A DNA stretch of 21,150 nt from a virus: IMG/VR virus record IMGVR_UViG_3300032296_002225, positions 1 to 21,150 of that record. One strand, 5' to 3'. The position numbers and the translations under genes were made by a program. The notes under the pieces were generated by a model. That model did not search any database. It saw only the letters and a program-made list of their open reading frames with translations, and was not told the DNA's origin. Every line of letters starts with the position of its first letter. Position 1 is the stretch's first letter. Below, piece after piece: positions 6,808 to 13,530 of this stretch.

Positions 6808-8523
6808 ATGGCAGAAACTTTAGTATCCCCAGGTGTATTAGCAAGTGAAATTGATCAATCATTTATCACTCAAGGCCCAGTAACAGCTGGGGCAGCTATC
6901 ATCGGACCAACTGTAAAAGGTCCTATAGAAATCCCAACAGTAGTTACATCATGGAATAATTTCCAAAACATATTTGGTACTACATTTATAAGTGGTGGTA
7001 ACCAATATACTTATTTTACATCAATAGCAGCTTATAATTATTTTAATAATGGTGGCACATCATTATTAGTAGCTCGTGTAAAATCAGGATCATATTCTCC
7101 TGCTACAAGTAGTATATTTAAAAGTGGCTCAACTTCAGTAGAAAGTTTTAAATTAACCACTATATCTGAAGGAGCAGATCAAAATAGTGTAGGCCCAGTA
7201 CTCGCTAATGGAGTATTAGCTAGTGGTTCTAGAGATAATATACGTTGGCAAATAACATCAGTAAATACAGCTTCAGGATATTTTAATTTAATTATTCGTA
7301 GAGGTGATGATAATAACACTAACCAAATTGTTTTAGAACAATATAATAAATTATCATTAGATCCATTTGATCCTAACTTTATATCTAAGAAAATAGGTGA
7401 TCAAACTCAAACATTAAAAACAAATGACGGATACTATCTACAAACATCAGGTAGTTATCGTGGTGCTTCAAATTATGTTAGAGTATCTTCTATAACAACT
7501 CTTACACCTAATTATTTAAATAGTAATGGTAACATATCTGACTCAGCTTATTCAGCTTCTTTACCATTAGCTGGAACATCAGGATCATTTGGTAGTGCTG
7601 TAGGTACTATAAAATCTGGGGCTCATTATTATGATTTAATTAATAACACTGATACTCAAGGGTTAGTTCCAGATAACTACGATAATATGATTAATTTATT
7701 ATCTAATGCTGATGATTATAAATTTAATTTAATTTTAACTCCTGGATTATGTGCTGATTTAACTGGTCATGGTGATAAAGTTAATGATATCATAGATGTA
7801 TGCCAAAATAGAGGAGATGCTATTTATGTTACAGATTTAGTATCATATGGTTCTACAACTACTGATGTAGTAAGTGAAGCTCAAAACAAAAATACATCAT
7901 ACGCTGCCGCTTATTGGCCTTGGGTTAGAGTTCAAGATCCAAATAGTGGCCAAAATGTTTGGACACCAGCTTCAACTGTGATAGGTGGAGTATATGCTTA
8001 TAATGATAGTGTTTCTGAACCATGGTTTGCACCAGCGGGTATTAATCGAGGTGGATTAGGCACAGTACTTCAAGCTGAAAGACAATTGCCTCAAGCTACA
8101 CGTGATACATTATATGAAGGAAAAGTAAATCCAATAGCTACATTCCCAGGTACTGGAGTAGTAGTATATGGTCAAAAGACATTACAAACTAGACCATCTG
8201 CTCTTGATCGTGTGAATGTTCGTCGTTTATTGATTGCTCTTAAGAGTTATATTTCTCAAGTAGCTAATACATTAGTATTTGAACAAAATACAGCAGCTAC
8301 AAGAAATAACTTCTTAGCACAAGTTAATCCATATTTAGAAAATGTTCAACAAAGACAAGGATTATATGCATTTAAAGTAGTAATGGATGATAGCAATAAT
8401 ACAGCTGATGTGATTGATAGAAATGAGTTAGTAGGTCAAATTTATGTTCAACCAACTAAAACTGCTGAATTTATTTACTTAGATTTCATTGTTACACCCA
8501 CTGGAGCAAGTTTCCCAGCATAA
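6808..8523 (+). CDS. gp18: Contractile tail sheath protein (T4 gp18 family)
   Basis: 571 aa; T4 gp18 is 659 aa. The sheath protein stacks in rings around the tail tube and contracts to drive the tube through the cell envelope. The N-terminus (SPGVLASEID, then a GPxxKGPIEIPTVV stretch and FxNIFG at about residue 54) is classic sheath. In the middle, W370 begins the WPWVRVQDPN segment and S403 begins SEPWFAPAGINRGG, the conserved core of sheath proteins. The C-terminal domain starts near V469 (VNVRRL), continues with a helix and FEQNTAATRNNF, and ends with PTKTAEFIYLDFIV, the strand region that links neighbouring subunits. The start is chosen at the first ATG, 25 bases after the promoter motif. 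The tube gene follows. Confidence 0.95.
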   Translation: MAETLVSPGVLASEIDQSFITQGPVTAGAAIIGPTVKGPIEIPTVVTSWNNFQNIFGTTFISGGNQYTYFTSIAAYNYFNNGGTSLLVARVKSGSYSPATSSIFKSGSTSVESFKLTTISEGADQNSVGPVLANGVLASGSRDNIRWQITSVNTASGYFNLIIRRGDDNNTNQIVLEQYNKLSLDPFDPNFISKKIGDQTQTLKTNDGYYLQTSGSYRGASNYVRVSSITTLTPNYLNSNGNISDSAYSASLPLAGTSGSFGSAVGTIKSGAHYYDLINNTDTQGLVPDNYDNMINLLSNADDYKFNLILTPGLCADLTGHGDKVNDIIDVCQNRGDAIYVTDLVSYGSTTTDVVSEAQNKNTSYAAAYWPWVRVQDPNSGQNVWTPASTVIGGVYAYNDSVSEPWFAPAGINRGGLGTVLQAERQLPQATRDTLYEGKVNPIATFPGTGVVVYGQKTLQTRPSALDRVNVRRLLIALKSYISQVANTLVFEQNTAATRNNFLAQVNPYLENVQQRQGLYAFKVVMDDSNNTADVIDRNELVGQIYVQPTKTAEFIYLDFIVTPTGASFPA

Positions 8524-8538
8524 AATTTAAAAATTGAA

Positions 8539-8546
8539 TATTTATA
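8539..8546 (+). promoter_or_regulatory. Candidate late promoter of the tail tube gene
   Basis: GAATATTTATAATAAATAAA lies in the 37-base gap between sheath and tube genes. The core ends 14 bases before the ATG at 8561. It is followed by an A-rich leader (ATAAAAAACA) and no Shine-Dalgarno. Confidence 0.55.
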
Positions 8547-8560
8547 ATAAATAAAAAACA

Positions 8561-9049
8561 ATGGCGATATTAAATTCAAACGAAATATTTTTTACAGCAT
8601 TTGAGCCAAAACAGGCAAACAGATTTATCCTATATATGGATGGTGTTCCTAGCTATATAGTAAAGGGAGTAAACGCTGTAACTGTATCACAAGGTGAAGT
8701 AGTACTAAACCATATTAATGTGTACAGAAAGGTTAAAGGAAAAACAACATGGGGTGATATTCAAATGACCCTATTTGACCCAATCACACCTTCTGGAGCT
8801 CAATCAGTAATGGAATGGGTACGTTTACACCACGAATCAGTGACAGGACGCGATGGATACTCCGATTTTTATAAAAAGGACTTAGTATTAGATGTTTTAG
8901 GACCTGTAGGTGATGTTGTTAGTGAATGGATTATAAAAGGCGCATTTATTAAAGAAGCCAATTTTGGTGATTATAACTGGGATACTGAAAATACCGCTGT
9001 GAATATCACAATGACTGTTGGAATGGATTATTGCGTATTAAACTTCTAA
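8561..9049 (+). CDS. gp19: Tail tube protein (T4 gp19 family)
   Basis: 162 aa, almost exactly the length of T4 gp19 (163 aa). It forms the hexameric rings of the inner tail tube through which DNA passes. Visible family signs are the N-terminal EPKQANRFILYMDGVPSYIV stretch (strand and loop), a central TWGDIQMTLFDP segment, MEWVRLHHE with GRDGY at about residues 86-99, and a C-terminal strand pair ending in VNITMTVGMDYC. Position right after the sheath gene is the T4 order 18-19. The gene looks slightly richer in G and C than its neighbours by eye, as often seen for highly expressed genes. A terminator follows within 20 bases of the stop. Confidence 0.93.
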   Translation: MAILNSNEIFFTAFEPKQANRFILYMDGVPSYIVKGVNAVTVSQGEVVLNHINVYRKVKGKTTWGDIQMTLFDPITPSGAQSVMEWVRLHHESVTGRDGYSDFYKKDLVLDVLGPVGDVVSEWIIKGAFIKEANFGDYNWDTENTAVNITMTVGMDYCVLNF

Positions 9050-9068
9050 TATCTATTATTTAAACATA

Positions 9069-9100
9069 AAAAGCTCACAGCAATGTGGGCTTTTCTTTTT
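9069..9100 (+). terminator. Intrinsic terminator after the tail tube gene
   Basis: AAAAGCTCACA (9069-9079) pairs with TGTGGGCTTTT (9084-9094) over 11 bp with one G-U pair, closing a GCAA tetraloop of the GNRA class. The right arm runs into TTTTCTTTTT (9091-9100). Being A-rich on the left and T-rich on the right, it could work on both strands. It closes the sheath-tube unit. Confidence 0.88.
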
Positions 9101-9104
9101 CTAA

Positions 9105-9112
9105 TATTTATA
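9105..9112 (+). promoter_or_regulatory. Candidate late promoter after the tube terminator
   Basis: AATATTTATAATAAA begins 4 bases after the terminator T-tract and its core ends 11 bases before the ATG at 9124. The terminator-promoter pairing makes a new transcription unit starting here the simplest reading. Confidence 0.55.
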
Positions 9113-9123
9113 ATAAAAATAAT

Positions 9124-9729
9124 ATGGGTCTATTAGAATTATTATTACAAAACCAATCAGATTTAGATATTGATCCATCACCTCCAATAGGTAATGGTCC
9201 TGTAGGTACACCAACAGGTGAATTTAATACTGGGGCGAATCCATTTATTCAGGTTTGGAACTCAGATAATACTTATATAAATTCATTTATAGGAGGAACA
9301 AATGTTGGAATACAACCTCCAACACTAACAGAAACAGGTTTAGATATTGATAATCCAAACTATAATCCATCTACTACTACTCCTAATACTTTAACAGTCT
9401 ACCCAGCTACAGCTGTAGGTGGGTTAGGGCAAAGTGCAGTTCAATTTTTACAAATATGGAACCCAGTAGTAAATTATAATGATGTTGTAGTAGGTGCTCC
9501 TACAAGTCCTTTAGAACAATCATTAGATGAAACTGGATTAGATATTGAGAATCAAGAAGCTGTTCCTACAACATATGCTGTACCTGAAGTAGATAATACT
9601 GTTTACCCATATGTTGAAGGAGCAATATTGCAACCTGAATCATCTGGAAGTACTATAACTAATTTCAAACAAAACTGGAAACCAACAAATACCTATTTAT
9701 CTTACATTAAAGATGAAGAATCTGTTTAA
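9124..9729 (+). CDS. Unrecognised protein with three internal repeats
   Basis: 201 aa from the ATG at 9124. An upstream in-frame GTG at 9085 is rejected because it lies inside the terminator stem. I do not recognise the family. Three copies of a roughly 60-70 residue unit can be seen. Each begins with LDI(D/E) (residues 14, 73 and 139; the second and third extended to ETGLDI). Each continues through a Pro/Thr/Asn-rich stretch and ends with an aromatic motif FxQxW(N/K) (residues 41, 108 and 181) followed by a Tyr-rich tail (NTYINSF, VNYNDVV, NTYLSYI). There is no cysteine, signal peptide or membrane segment, and it is acidic overall. Its place between tube and chaperone genes, with its own promoter, suggests a virion or tail-assembly role. 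Three repeats fit binding to three-fold or six-fold rings, but that is inference. Confidence 0.6.
   Translation: MGLLELLLQNQSDLDIDPSPPIGNGPVGTPTGEFNTGANPFIQVWNSDNTYINSFIGGTNVGIQPPTLTETGLDIDNPNYNPSTTTPNTLTVYPATAVGGLGQSAVQFLQIWNPVVNYNDVVVGAPTSPLEQSLDETGLDIENQEAVPTTYAVPEVDNTVYPYVEGAILQPESSGSTITNFKQNWKPTNTYLSYIKDEESV
9244..9690 (+). repeat. FxQxW / LDI three-fold protein repeat
   Basis: The three FxQxW motifs start at bases 9244, 9445 and 9664, a spacing of 67 and 73 codons. The LDI motifs precede them by 27-42 codons. The repeats are visible only at protein level, so the duplication is old. Confidence 0.6.
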
Positions 9730-9746
9730 ATTAATACTCTTGTATA

Positions 9747-9754
9747 TATTTATA
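9747..9754 (+). promoter_or_regulatory. Candidate late promoter of the gp26-like gene
   Basis: TATATATTTATATAAGAATA lies in the 56-base gap. The core ends 31 bases before the ATG at 9786, the longest leader of the set. The surrounding AT-alternating sequence could also form a weak imperfect hairpin. Confidence 0.4.
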
Positions 9755-9785
9755 TAAGAATATAAAGTTATATTAAATAAAATTT

Positions 9786-10517
9786 ATGGAAAACAAATTA
9801 AACATCCCTACAGAAATTATTGAACTTCCTTCTAAAGGACTTATCTACCCAGAATCATCACCATTATCTAAAGGTGAGGTAGAAATGAAATATATGACCG
9901 CTCGTGAAGAAGATATATTAACTAACCAAAATTACATCCAGAAAGGTACGGTATTAGATGAGTTAATTAAATCACTTATTGTCTCCGATGTAAATTATGA
10001 TGACTTAATAGTAGGCGATAAAAACGCATTATTAGTAGCAGCTCGTGTTTTAGGATATGGTAAAGATTATACATTTATATGGGGTGGAGAAAACCAAACT
10101 GTTGATTTATCAACATTAGAGAATAAACCTTTAAATGAGAAATTATTTAAAAAGGGAATTAATGAATTTGATTTTACTTTACCTGCTTCTAATATTAATA
10201 TAACTTTTAAATTAATAACAGGCGCTGACGAAAAAAGAATTAAGTCTGAATTAGAGGGTATGAAGAAAATTAATAAAAACTTCTCAGCGGATTTATCTAC
10301 TCGTTTAAAATACATTATTACTTCTATAAACGGAAATAGAGAATTTAAAGATATTAGAGAATTTATTGATAATAATCTATTAGCTCGAGACTCTCGAGCA
10401 TTGAGAGAATATATTAAAGAAATGCAGCCAGACGTTGATCTGACTTTTTTTCCCGACGGAAGCGGAGAAAAAATTAACATTCCAATTAGACTTGACTTTT
10501 TTTGGCCTGACATCTGA
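9786..10517 (+). CDS. Baseplate hub gp26-like / tail assembly chaperone, upstream frame
   Basis: 243 aa. The N-terminal half, with TEIIELPSKGLIYPESSPL, KGEVEMKYMTAREEDIL and a DDLIVGDKNALLVAARVLGYG segment (residues about 8-105), matches proteins annotated in T4-like phages as gp26-type baseplate hub/assembly proteins. It is also similar in layout to the E/gp41-type tail assembly chaperones of other myoviruses. The C-terminal half is Lys-rich and helical, with an ADLSTRLKYIITSINGNREF stretch. The gene lies just before the tape measure gene, the usual site of the G/GT chaperone pair, and its last 26 bases overlap a second frame that has no good start of its own. I infer that the short product and a frameshifted fusion are both made. 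The start ATG follows AAATTT. Confidence 0.7.
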   Translation: MENKLNIPTEIIELPSKGLIYPESSPLSKGEVEMKYMTAREEDILTNQNYIQKGTVLDELIKSLIVSDVNYDDLIVGDKNALLVAARVLGYGKDYTFIWGGENQTVDLSTLENKPLNEKLFKKGINEFDFTLPASNINITFKLITGADEKRIKSELEGMKKINKNFSADLSTRLKYIITSINGNREFKDIREFIDNNLLARDSRALREYIKEMQPDVDLTFFPDGSGEKINIPIRLDFFWPDI

Positions 10518-10791
10518 TTTAGCCCCAGAAGCTAGAGCTAGAATATTTTCTCAAATCCATGAAATAGTTTTTTACGGTCAAGGTGGATATGATTGGAACA
10601 CAATTTATAACATGCCTATTTGGTTACGTAGGTTCACCTATAACAAAATGATAGAACATTATGAAAAACAAAATAAACAACATAATGAAGATCTAGCAAC
10701 TCAATCCCAGAAAATTAAAGAAGGTAAAGTAGATCTACCCTCACATTTTAAAGGTAAGATGGACAATACTAAAAGAGTAGCCAAGTATTAA
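10492..10791 (+). CDS. Tail assembly chaperone C-terminal frame (GT-like extension)
   Basis: About 95-99 aa, probably made as a fusion to the upstream protein (334-335 aa in total) and not from its own start. The only start at the 5' end is a TTG inside the slippery region, and the first ATG is at the MPIW segment, about 40 codons in. Residues include a TSDLAPEARARIFSQIHEI helix, then FYGQGGYDWNTIYNMPIWLR and FTYNKMIEHYEKQNKQ, a Trp/Met-Pro pattern followed by an amphipathic helix. This is a layout I associate with the second half of tail chaperones near the tape measure gene. The C-terminus is Lys-rich. The stop lies in the loop of a terminator hairpin. Such chaperones coat the tape measure protein before tube polymerisation. 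Confidence 0.65.
   Translation: MTFFGLTSDLAPEARARIFSQIHEIVFYGQGGYDWNTIYNMPIWLRRFTYNKMIEHYEKQNKQHNEDLATQSQKIKEGKVDLPSHFKGKMDNTKRVAKY
10493..10503 (+). other. Probable programmed frameshift site
   Basis: TGACTTTTTTT occurs 14 bases before the upstream stop (TGA 10515-10517). The upstream frame reads GAC TTT TTT TGG and the downstream frame reads ACT TTT TTT GGC, so a +1 slip of tRNA-Phe (or a -2 slip) joins them. The same 11-mer occurs at 10441-10451, exactly 52 bases earlier. Both frames are open between 10444 and 10514. Confidence 0.6.
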
Positions 10792-10808
10792 AACTTGGCT
10801 TCCTTTAT
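10780..10808 (+). terminator. Intrinsic terminator overlapping the chaperone stop codon
   Basis: GCCAAGT (10780-10786) pairs perfectly with ACTTGGC (10793-10799). The loop ATTAAA contains the TAA stop (10789-10791). The right arm is followed by TTCCTTTATATTTATT, a modest T-rich tract. Terminating ribosomes would cover the hairpin, so terminator strength may depend on translation of this frame. Confidence 0.7.
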
Positions 10809-10815
10809 ATTTATT
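10808..10815 (+). promoter_or_regulatory. Candidate late promoter of the tape measure gene (variant)
   Basis: TATATTTATTACA differs from the other copies only at the last core base (TATTTATT). It ends 16 bases before the ATG at 10832 and begins within the T-rich tail of the preceding terminator. Confidence 0.4.
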
Positions 10816-10831
10816 ACATATACAATAAATT

Positions 10832-13210
10832 ATGGCAACAGGACAACCAGGACAACCAGGACAACAACCTCAAATGTCAGCAGCTGATTTAGCAAAATTA
10901 GTTGAATTATATAAAAAAATAGATGGTCTTACAGAGTCCGCGGCTAAAAATGCTGCTGATTTAGCTAAACAAAATGGTAACGCTGCTAATGAATTATCTC
11001 GTTTACAAAAAGAATGGGATGATCTTACTAAAGGTATTGCGGGTACTAGAGAATCTTTTGCTAGAATAGTAGACGATATAAAAGGTTTTAGCAGTGGAGT
11101 TAATAGAGCTACTACTGCTTTTAAAGGTTTAGAAAGCTTAGCTAGTAAACTTCAATACCATCAATCAGGCATCAGTCGCTTATCAGCTAAGGAATTAGAA
11201 ACATTAAAGAAAAAAGCCCAACAGAAATTAACAGATTTAGAATTAGCTAAAAAATTAGCTGATGAAGAGACAAGAAGATTATATCTTATAAGAGGTAGAA
11301 GTGATGAGGATTTAAAAGCATATCAAGAAGCTTTAGCTAGATCAACAGAAATAAATGGTCAAATAAATGAAAATGTTAGTGCTTATAAAGACTTTAATTA
11401 TCAATTAGAACATAATATTGATATTCAAAAACAAATTGAGGAGTCTTTAGGAGCGGCTGGAGCATTAGTAAAAGGAGTATCTAAAATTCCATTCTTAGGA
11501 GATTTACCTGGAATGAAAGATGTTCTACAGGAGGTTGAAGAAGAAATTAGAAGAATTGAAGAAACAGAGGGAAGAGTAGTTAGCAAAGCTGAAGCTATGA
11601 GCATGACCTTTAAGAAAATGGGTCCTGTGATTGGAAAAGGATTAATGGATCCTATGACAGGTGTAGTGGCTGTTCTTAAATTTGCTTGGGATGTTATTAA
11701 AGGTATAGATGCTGGAGCAGGGGAATTAGCTAAAAGCATGAATATGTCTTATAAATCTGCTCTACAATTTAGAACCCAATTTACAGATATAGCATCTGCT
11801 TCAAATGATGCTTCTCTTAATACTAAAAATCTTCAAGCTAGTTATATGGCTATTGGCCAAGCTTTAGGAGCAAATGCTGATATAAATGAAAAAGATTTAA
11901 AAACCTTCACTAAATTAAGAGAACAAGCGGGTTACACTAATGAAGAATTAATGGGGATGTATAAAATATCTTTAACAACTGGAAAAAGTGTTGAAGAAGT
12001 TACATCTGGGTTTCTAGGAGGAGCCGAAGCCTTATCAGCACAAAAAGGACTTTCAATTAATGTTAAACAATTAATGAAAGAAACAGCTAATACCTCAGCT
12101 GCTATTAGATTATCATTAGGTGGAAGTAGTAAAGCGTTAGCTGAAGCAGCTGTCAAAGCTAAAGAAATGGGTATAAACTTGGACCAAGCTGATAAAATAG
12201 CAGGTTCATTACTTAATTTTGAAGACAGTATCTCAGCTGAATTAGAAGCAGAATTATTAACTGGTAAACAAATTAATCTTGAGGCAGCTCGATTAGCAGC
12301 TATAAATGGTGACATTGGAACAATGGCTGAAGAAATTAATAGCCAAATAGGAGGCTCAGCTGAATTTACTAAAATGAATCGTATTCAACAAGAAGCTTAT
12401 GCTAATGCTGTTGGAATGTCAAGAGAAGATTTAGCGGAATCATTAGTTCAACAAGAAGCATTACAAAGAGTAGGTGCTAAAACAGCTGAGGAAGCTAAAA
12501 AAAGATATGATGATTTAAGATCTAAAGGACTAACCGCTGAACAAGCCGCTGTAGAATTAGGTGATGCACAATTAGCTCAACAATTTGAACAACAAAGTAA
12601 CGCTGAAAGATTCCAACAAGCTATTGAAAAATTAAAAGATATGCTTGTTGAAATGATGGATGGCCCGTTAAATAAAATATTAGGTGTATTTCAAACTTTA
12701 GTAGAAAACGCGGGGTTAATTAAATTTATATTTGCTGCTATAGCAGGTATAATGACTGGAAAGATGGCTATAGGATTATACCAAATGGTTGCTAAATTAG
12801 GTATAGCTTTAGGATTATCAACAGCTCGAGCTGCAGCTGAGGTGACAGCGGCATCCGCATTAACTTTTGGAGCAGCTGCTTTTGGTATAATAGCTGGATT
12901 AACAGCGGTTATGGGGGTACTTGGAGCATTTTCTGGTGGTGGTAAATCTGTACAAGATGCTCAAATCGCCCCAGATGGAGGATTAATGGTTTCAGGCCCA
13001 AAAGGTACATTCCAATTAGATAAAGATGACACAGTAATAGCAGGTACTGATCTAAATAAAAAGGGTAATTCATCAAATCAATCTTCCTCTTCAAATGTTA
13101 TAGTTAAAGGAGGTGAAACATCACTTACAATTAATGGTGAAGTATTCGCTCGACTAGTAACACCATTTATAGTTGAAGAACTAAATAAAAGAAATACGCT
13201 AGTTCAATAA
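10832..13210 (+). CDS. Tail tape measure protein
   Basis: 792 aa. It sets tail length and occupies the tube lumen until DNA ejection. The N-terminus has a short GQPGQPGQQPQ repeat, then long charged helices (about residues 15-230), including Lys/Glu-rich coiled-coil stretches. The middle is Ala/Ser/Lys-rich helix. Hydrophobic segments lie at about 629-645, 649-664 and 676-704, as expected of tape measure proteins that reach the host membrane. The C-terminal domain (QIAPDGGLMVSGPKGTFQLD, then DDTVIAGTDL) is the typical ending of phage tape measure proteins, followed by a Ser-rich linker and a last helix. At about 1.5 angstrom per residue it implies a tail near 120 nm. It sits right after the chaperone genes and behind a candidate late promoter. 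Confidence 0.92.
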   Translation: MATGQPGQPGQQPQMSAADLAKLVELYKKIDGLTESAAKNAADLAKQNGNAANELSRLQKEWDDLTKGIAGTRESFARIVDDIKGFSSGVNRATTAFKGLESLASKLQYHQSGISRLSAKELETLKKKAQQKLTDLELAKKLADEETRRLYLIRGRSDEDLKAYQEALARSTEINGQINENVSAYKDFNYQLEHNIDIQKQIEESLGAAGALVKGVSKIPFLGDLPGMKDVLQEVEEEIRRIEETEGRVVSKAEAMSMTFKKMGPVIGKGLMDPMTGVVAVLKFAWDVIKGIDAGAGELAKSMNMSYKSALQFRTQFTDIASASNDASLNTKNLQASYMAIGQALGANADINEKDLKTFTKLREQAGYTNEELMGMYKISLTTGKSVEEVTSGFLGGAEALSAQKGLSINVKQLMKETANTSAAIRLSLGGSSKALAEAAVKAKEMGINLDQADKIAGSLLNFEDSISAELEAELLTGKQINLEAARLAAINGDIGTMAEEINSQIGGSAEFTKMNRIQQEAYANAVGMSREDLAESLVQQEALQRVGAKTAEEAKKRYDDLRSKGLTAEQAAVELGDAQLAQQFEQQSNAERFQQAIEKLKDMLVEMMDGPLNKILGVFQTLVENAGLIKFIFAAIAGIMTGKMAIGLYQMVAKLGIALGLSTARAAAEVTAASALTFGAAAFGIIAGLTAVMGVLGAFSGGGKSVQDAQIAPDGGLMVSGPKGTFQLDKDDTVIAGTDLNKKGNSSNQSSSSNVIVKGGETSLTINGEVFARLVTPFIVEELNKRNTLVQ
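10841..10867 (+). repeat. 9-bp x 3 tandem repeat at the tape measure N-terminus
   Basis: GGACAACCA is repeated twice exactly and a third time with one change. It encodes GQPGQPGQQ, a short collagen-like or flexible leader. Such short tandem copies can vary in number between related strains. Confidence 0.75.
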
Positions 13211-13216
13211 AATAAA

Positions 13217-13224
13217 TATTTATA
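13217..13224 (+). promoter_or_regulatory. Candidate late promoter before the baseplate genes
   Basis: AAATATTTATATTAAAC lies 6 bases after the tape measure stop. The core ends 24 bases before the ATG at 13249. No later gap in the window carries the motif, so this may drive the whole baseplate set to the right edge. Confidence 0.5.
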
Positions 13225-13248
13225 TTAAACCAATAAAAAAATAACACT

Positions 13249-13530
13249 ATGGGATTATTAGATAGATTACAAGGCGGAGGCTCAAATTTAAGCCAATATA
13301 ATGGAAATACTCCTCCAATAAATCCATTAGCTACACAACAATCTAAATTACATGATAGTTACTCTATTACAGGACAAAATGCTGATAGTGTTAACACAGA
13401 CTATCAACAGTATTTAGATGGCACTGGGAATATATTACCTACTCCATCTCAATTAGATTTAAATGGAAACCCTCCAACTATCACTCCAAGCGGTCAATCT
13501 TTACCTTATATTTTTAACCAACCTCAATAA
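13249..13530 (+). CDS. Small unrecognised structural-type protein
   Basis: 93 aa. It is rich in Asn, Gln, Pro, Ser and Gly, with few charged residues after the start, and is likely extended or disordered. The opening MGLLDRLQGGGSNLSQYNG resembles the opening of the three-repeat protein at 9124 (MGLLELLLQNQSDLDI). Segments NTPPINPLATQQSKLHDSYS and PSQLDLNGNPP share an 'S-x-L-(x)-NG-x-P' rhythm. I recall such short peptides next to baseplate genes in marine phage contigs but cannot give a function. Its stop overlaps the next start as TAATG, so it is translated together with the 585-aa protein and probably works with it. Confidence 0.5.
   Translation: MGLLDRLQGGGSNLSQYNGNTPPINPLATQQSKLHDSYSITGQNADSVNTDYQQYLDGTGNILPTPSQLDLNGNPPTITPSGQSLPYIFNQPQ

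Noticed and set aside
9085-9123. GTG at 9085 as the start of the three-repeat gene
   Set aside because: It lies inside the terminator stem and before the promoter motif. The ATG at 9124 fits the A-rich start pattern of the other genes.
9741-9765. AT-alternating imperfect hairpin in the gap before 9786
   Set aside because: The pairing is interrupted and almost all A-T with no T-tract; more likely just part of the promoter region.
10067-10513. 148-codon reverse-strand open frame under the gp26-like gene
   Set aside because: It is fully inside a recognisable gene, and no other gene here runs on that strand.
11425-12315. Reverse-strand open frames inside the tape measure gene
   Set aside because: They are mirror frames of an Ala/Lys/Glu-rich coding region; no promoter or plausible product.
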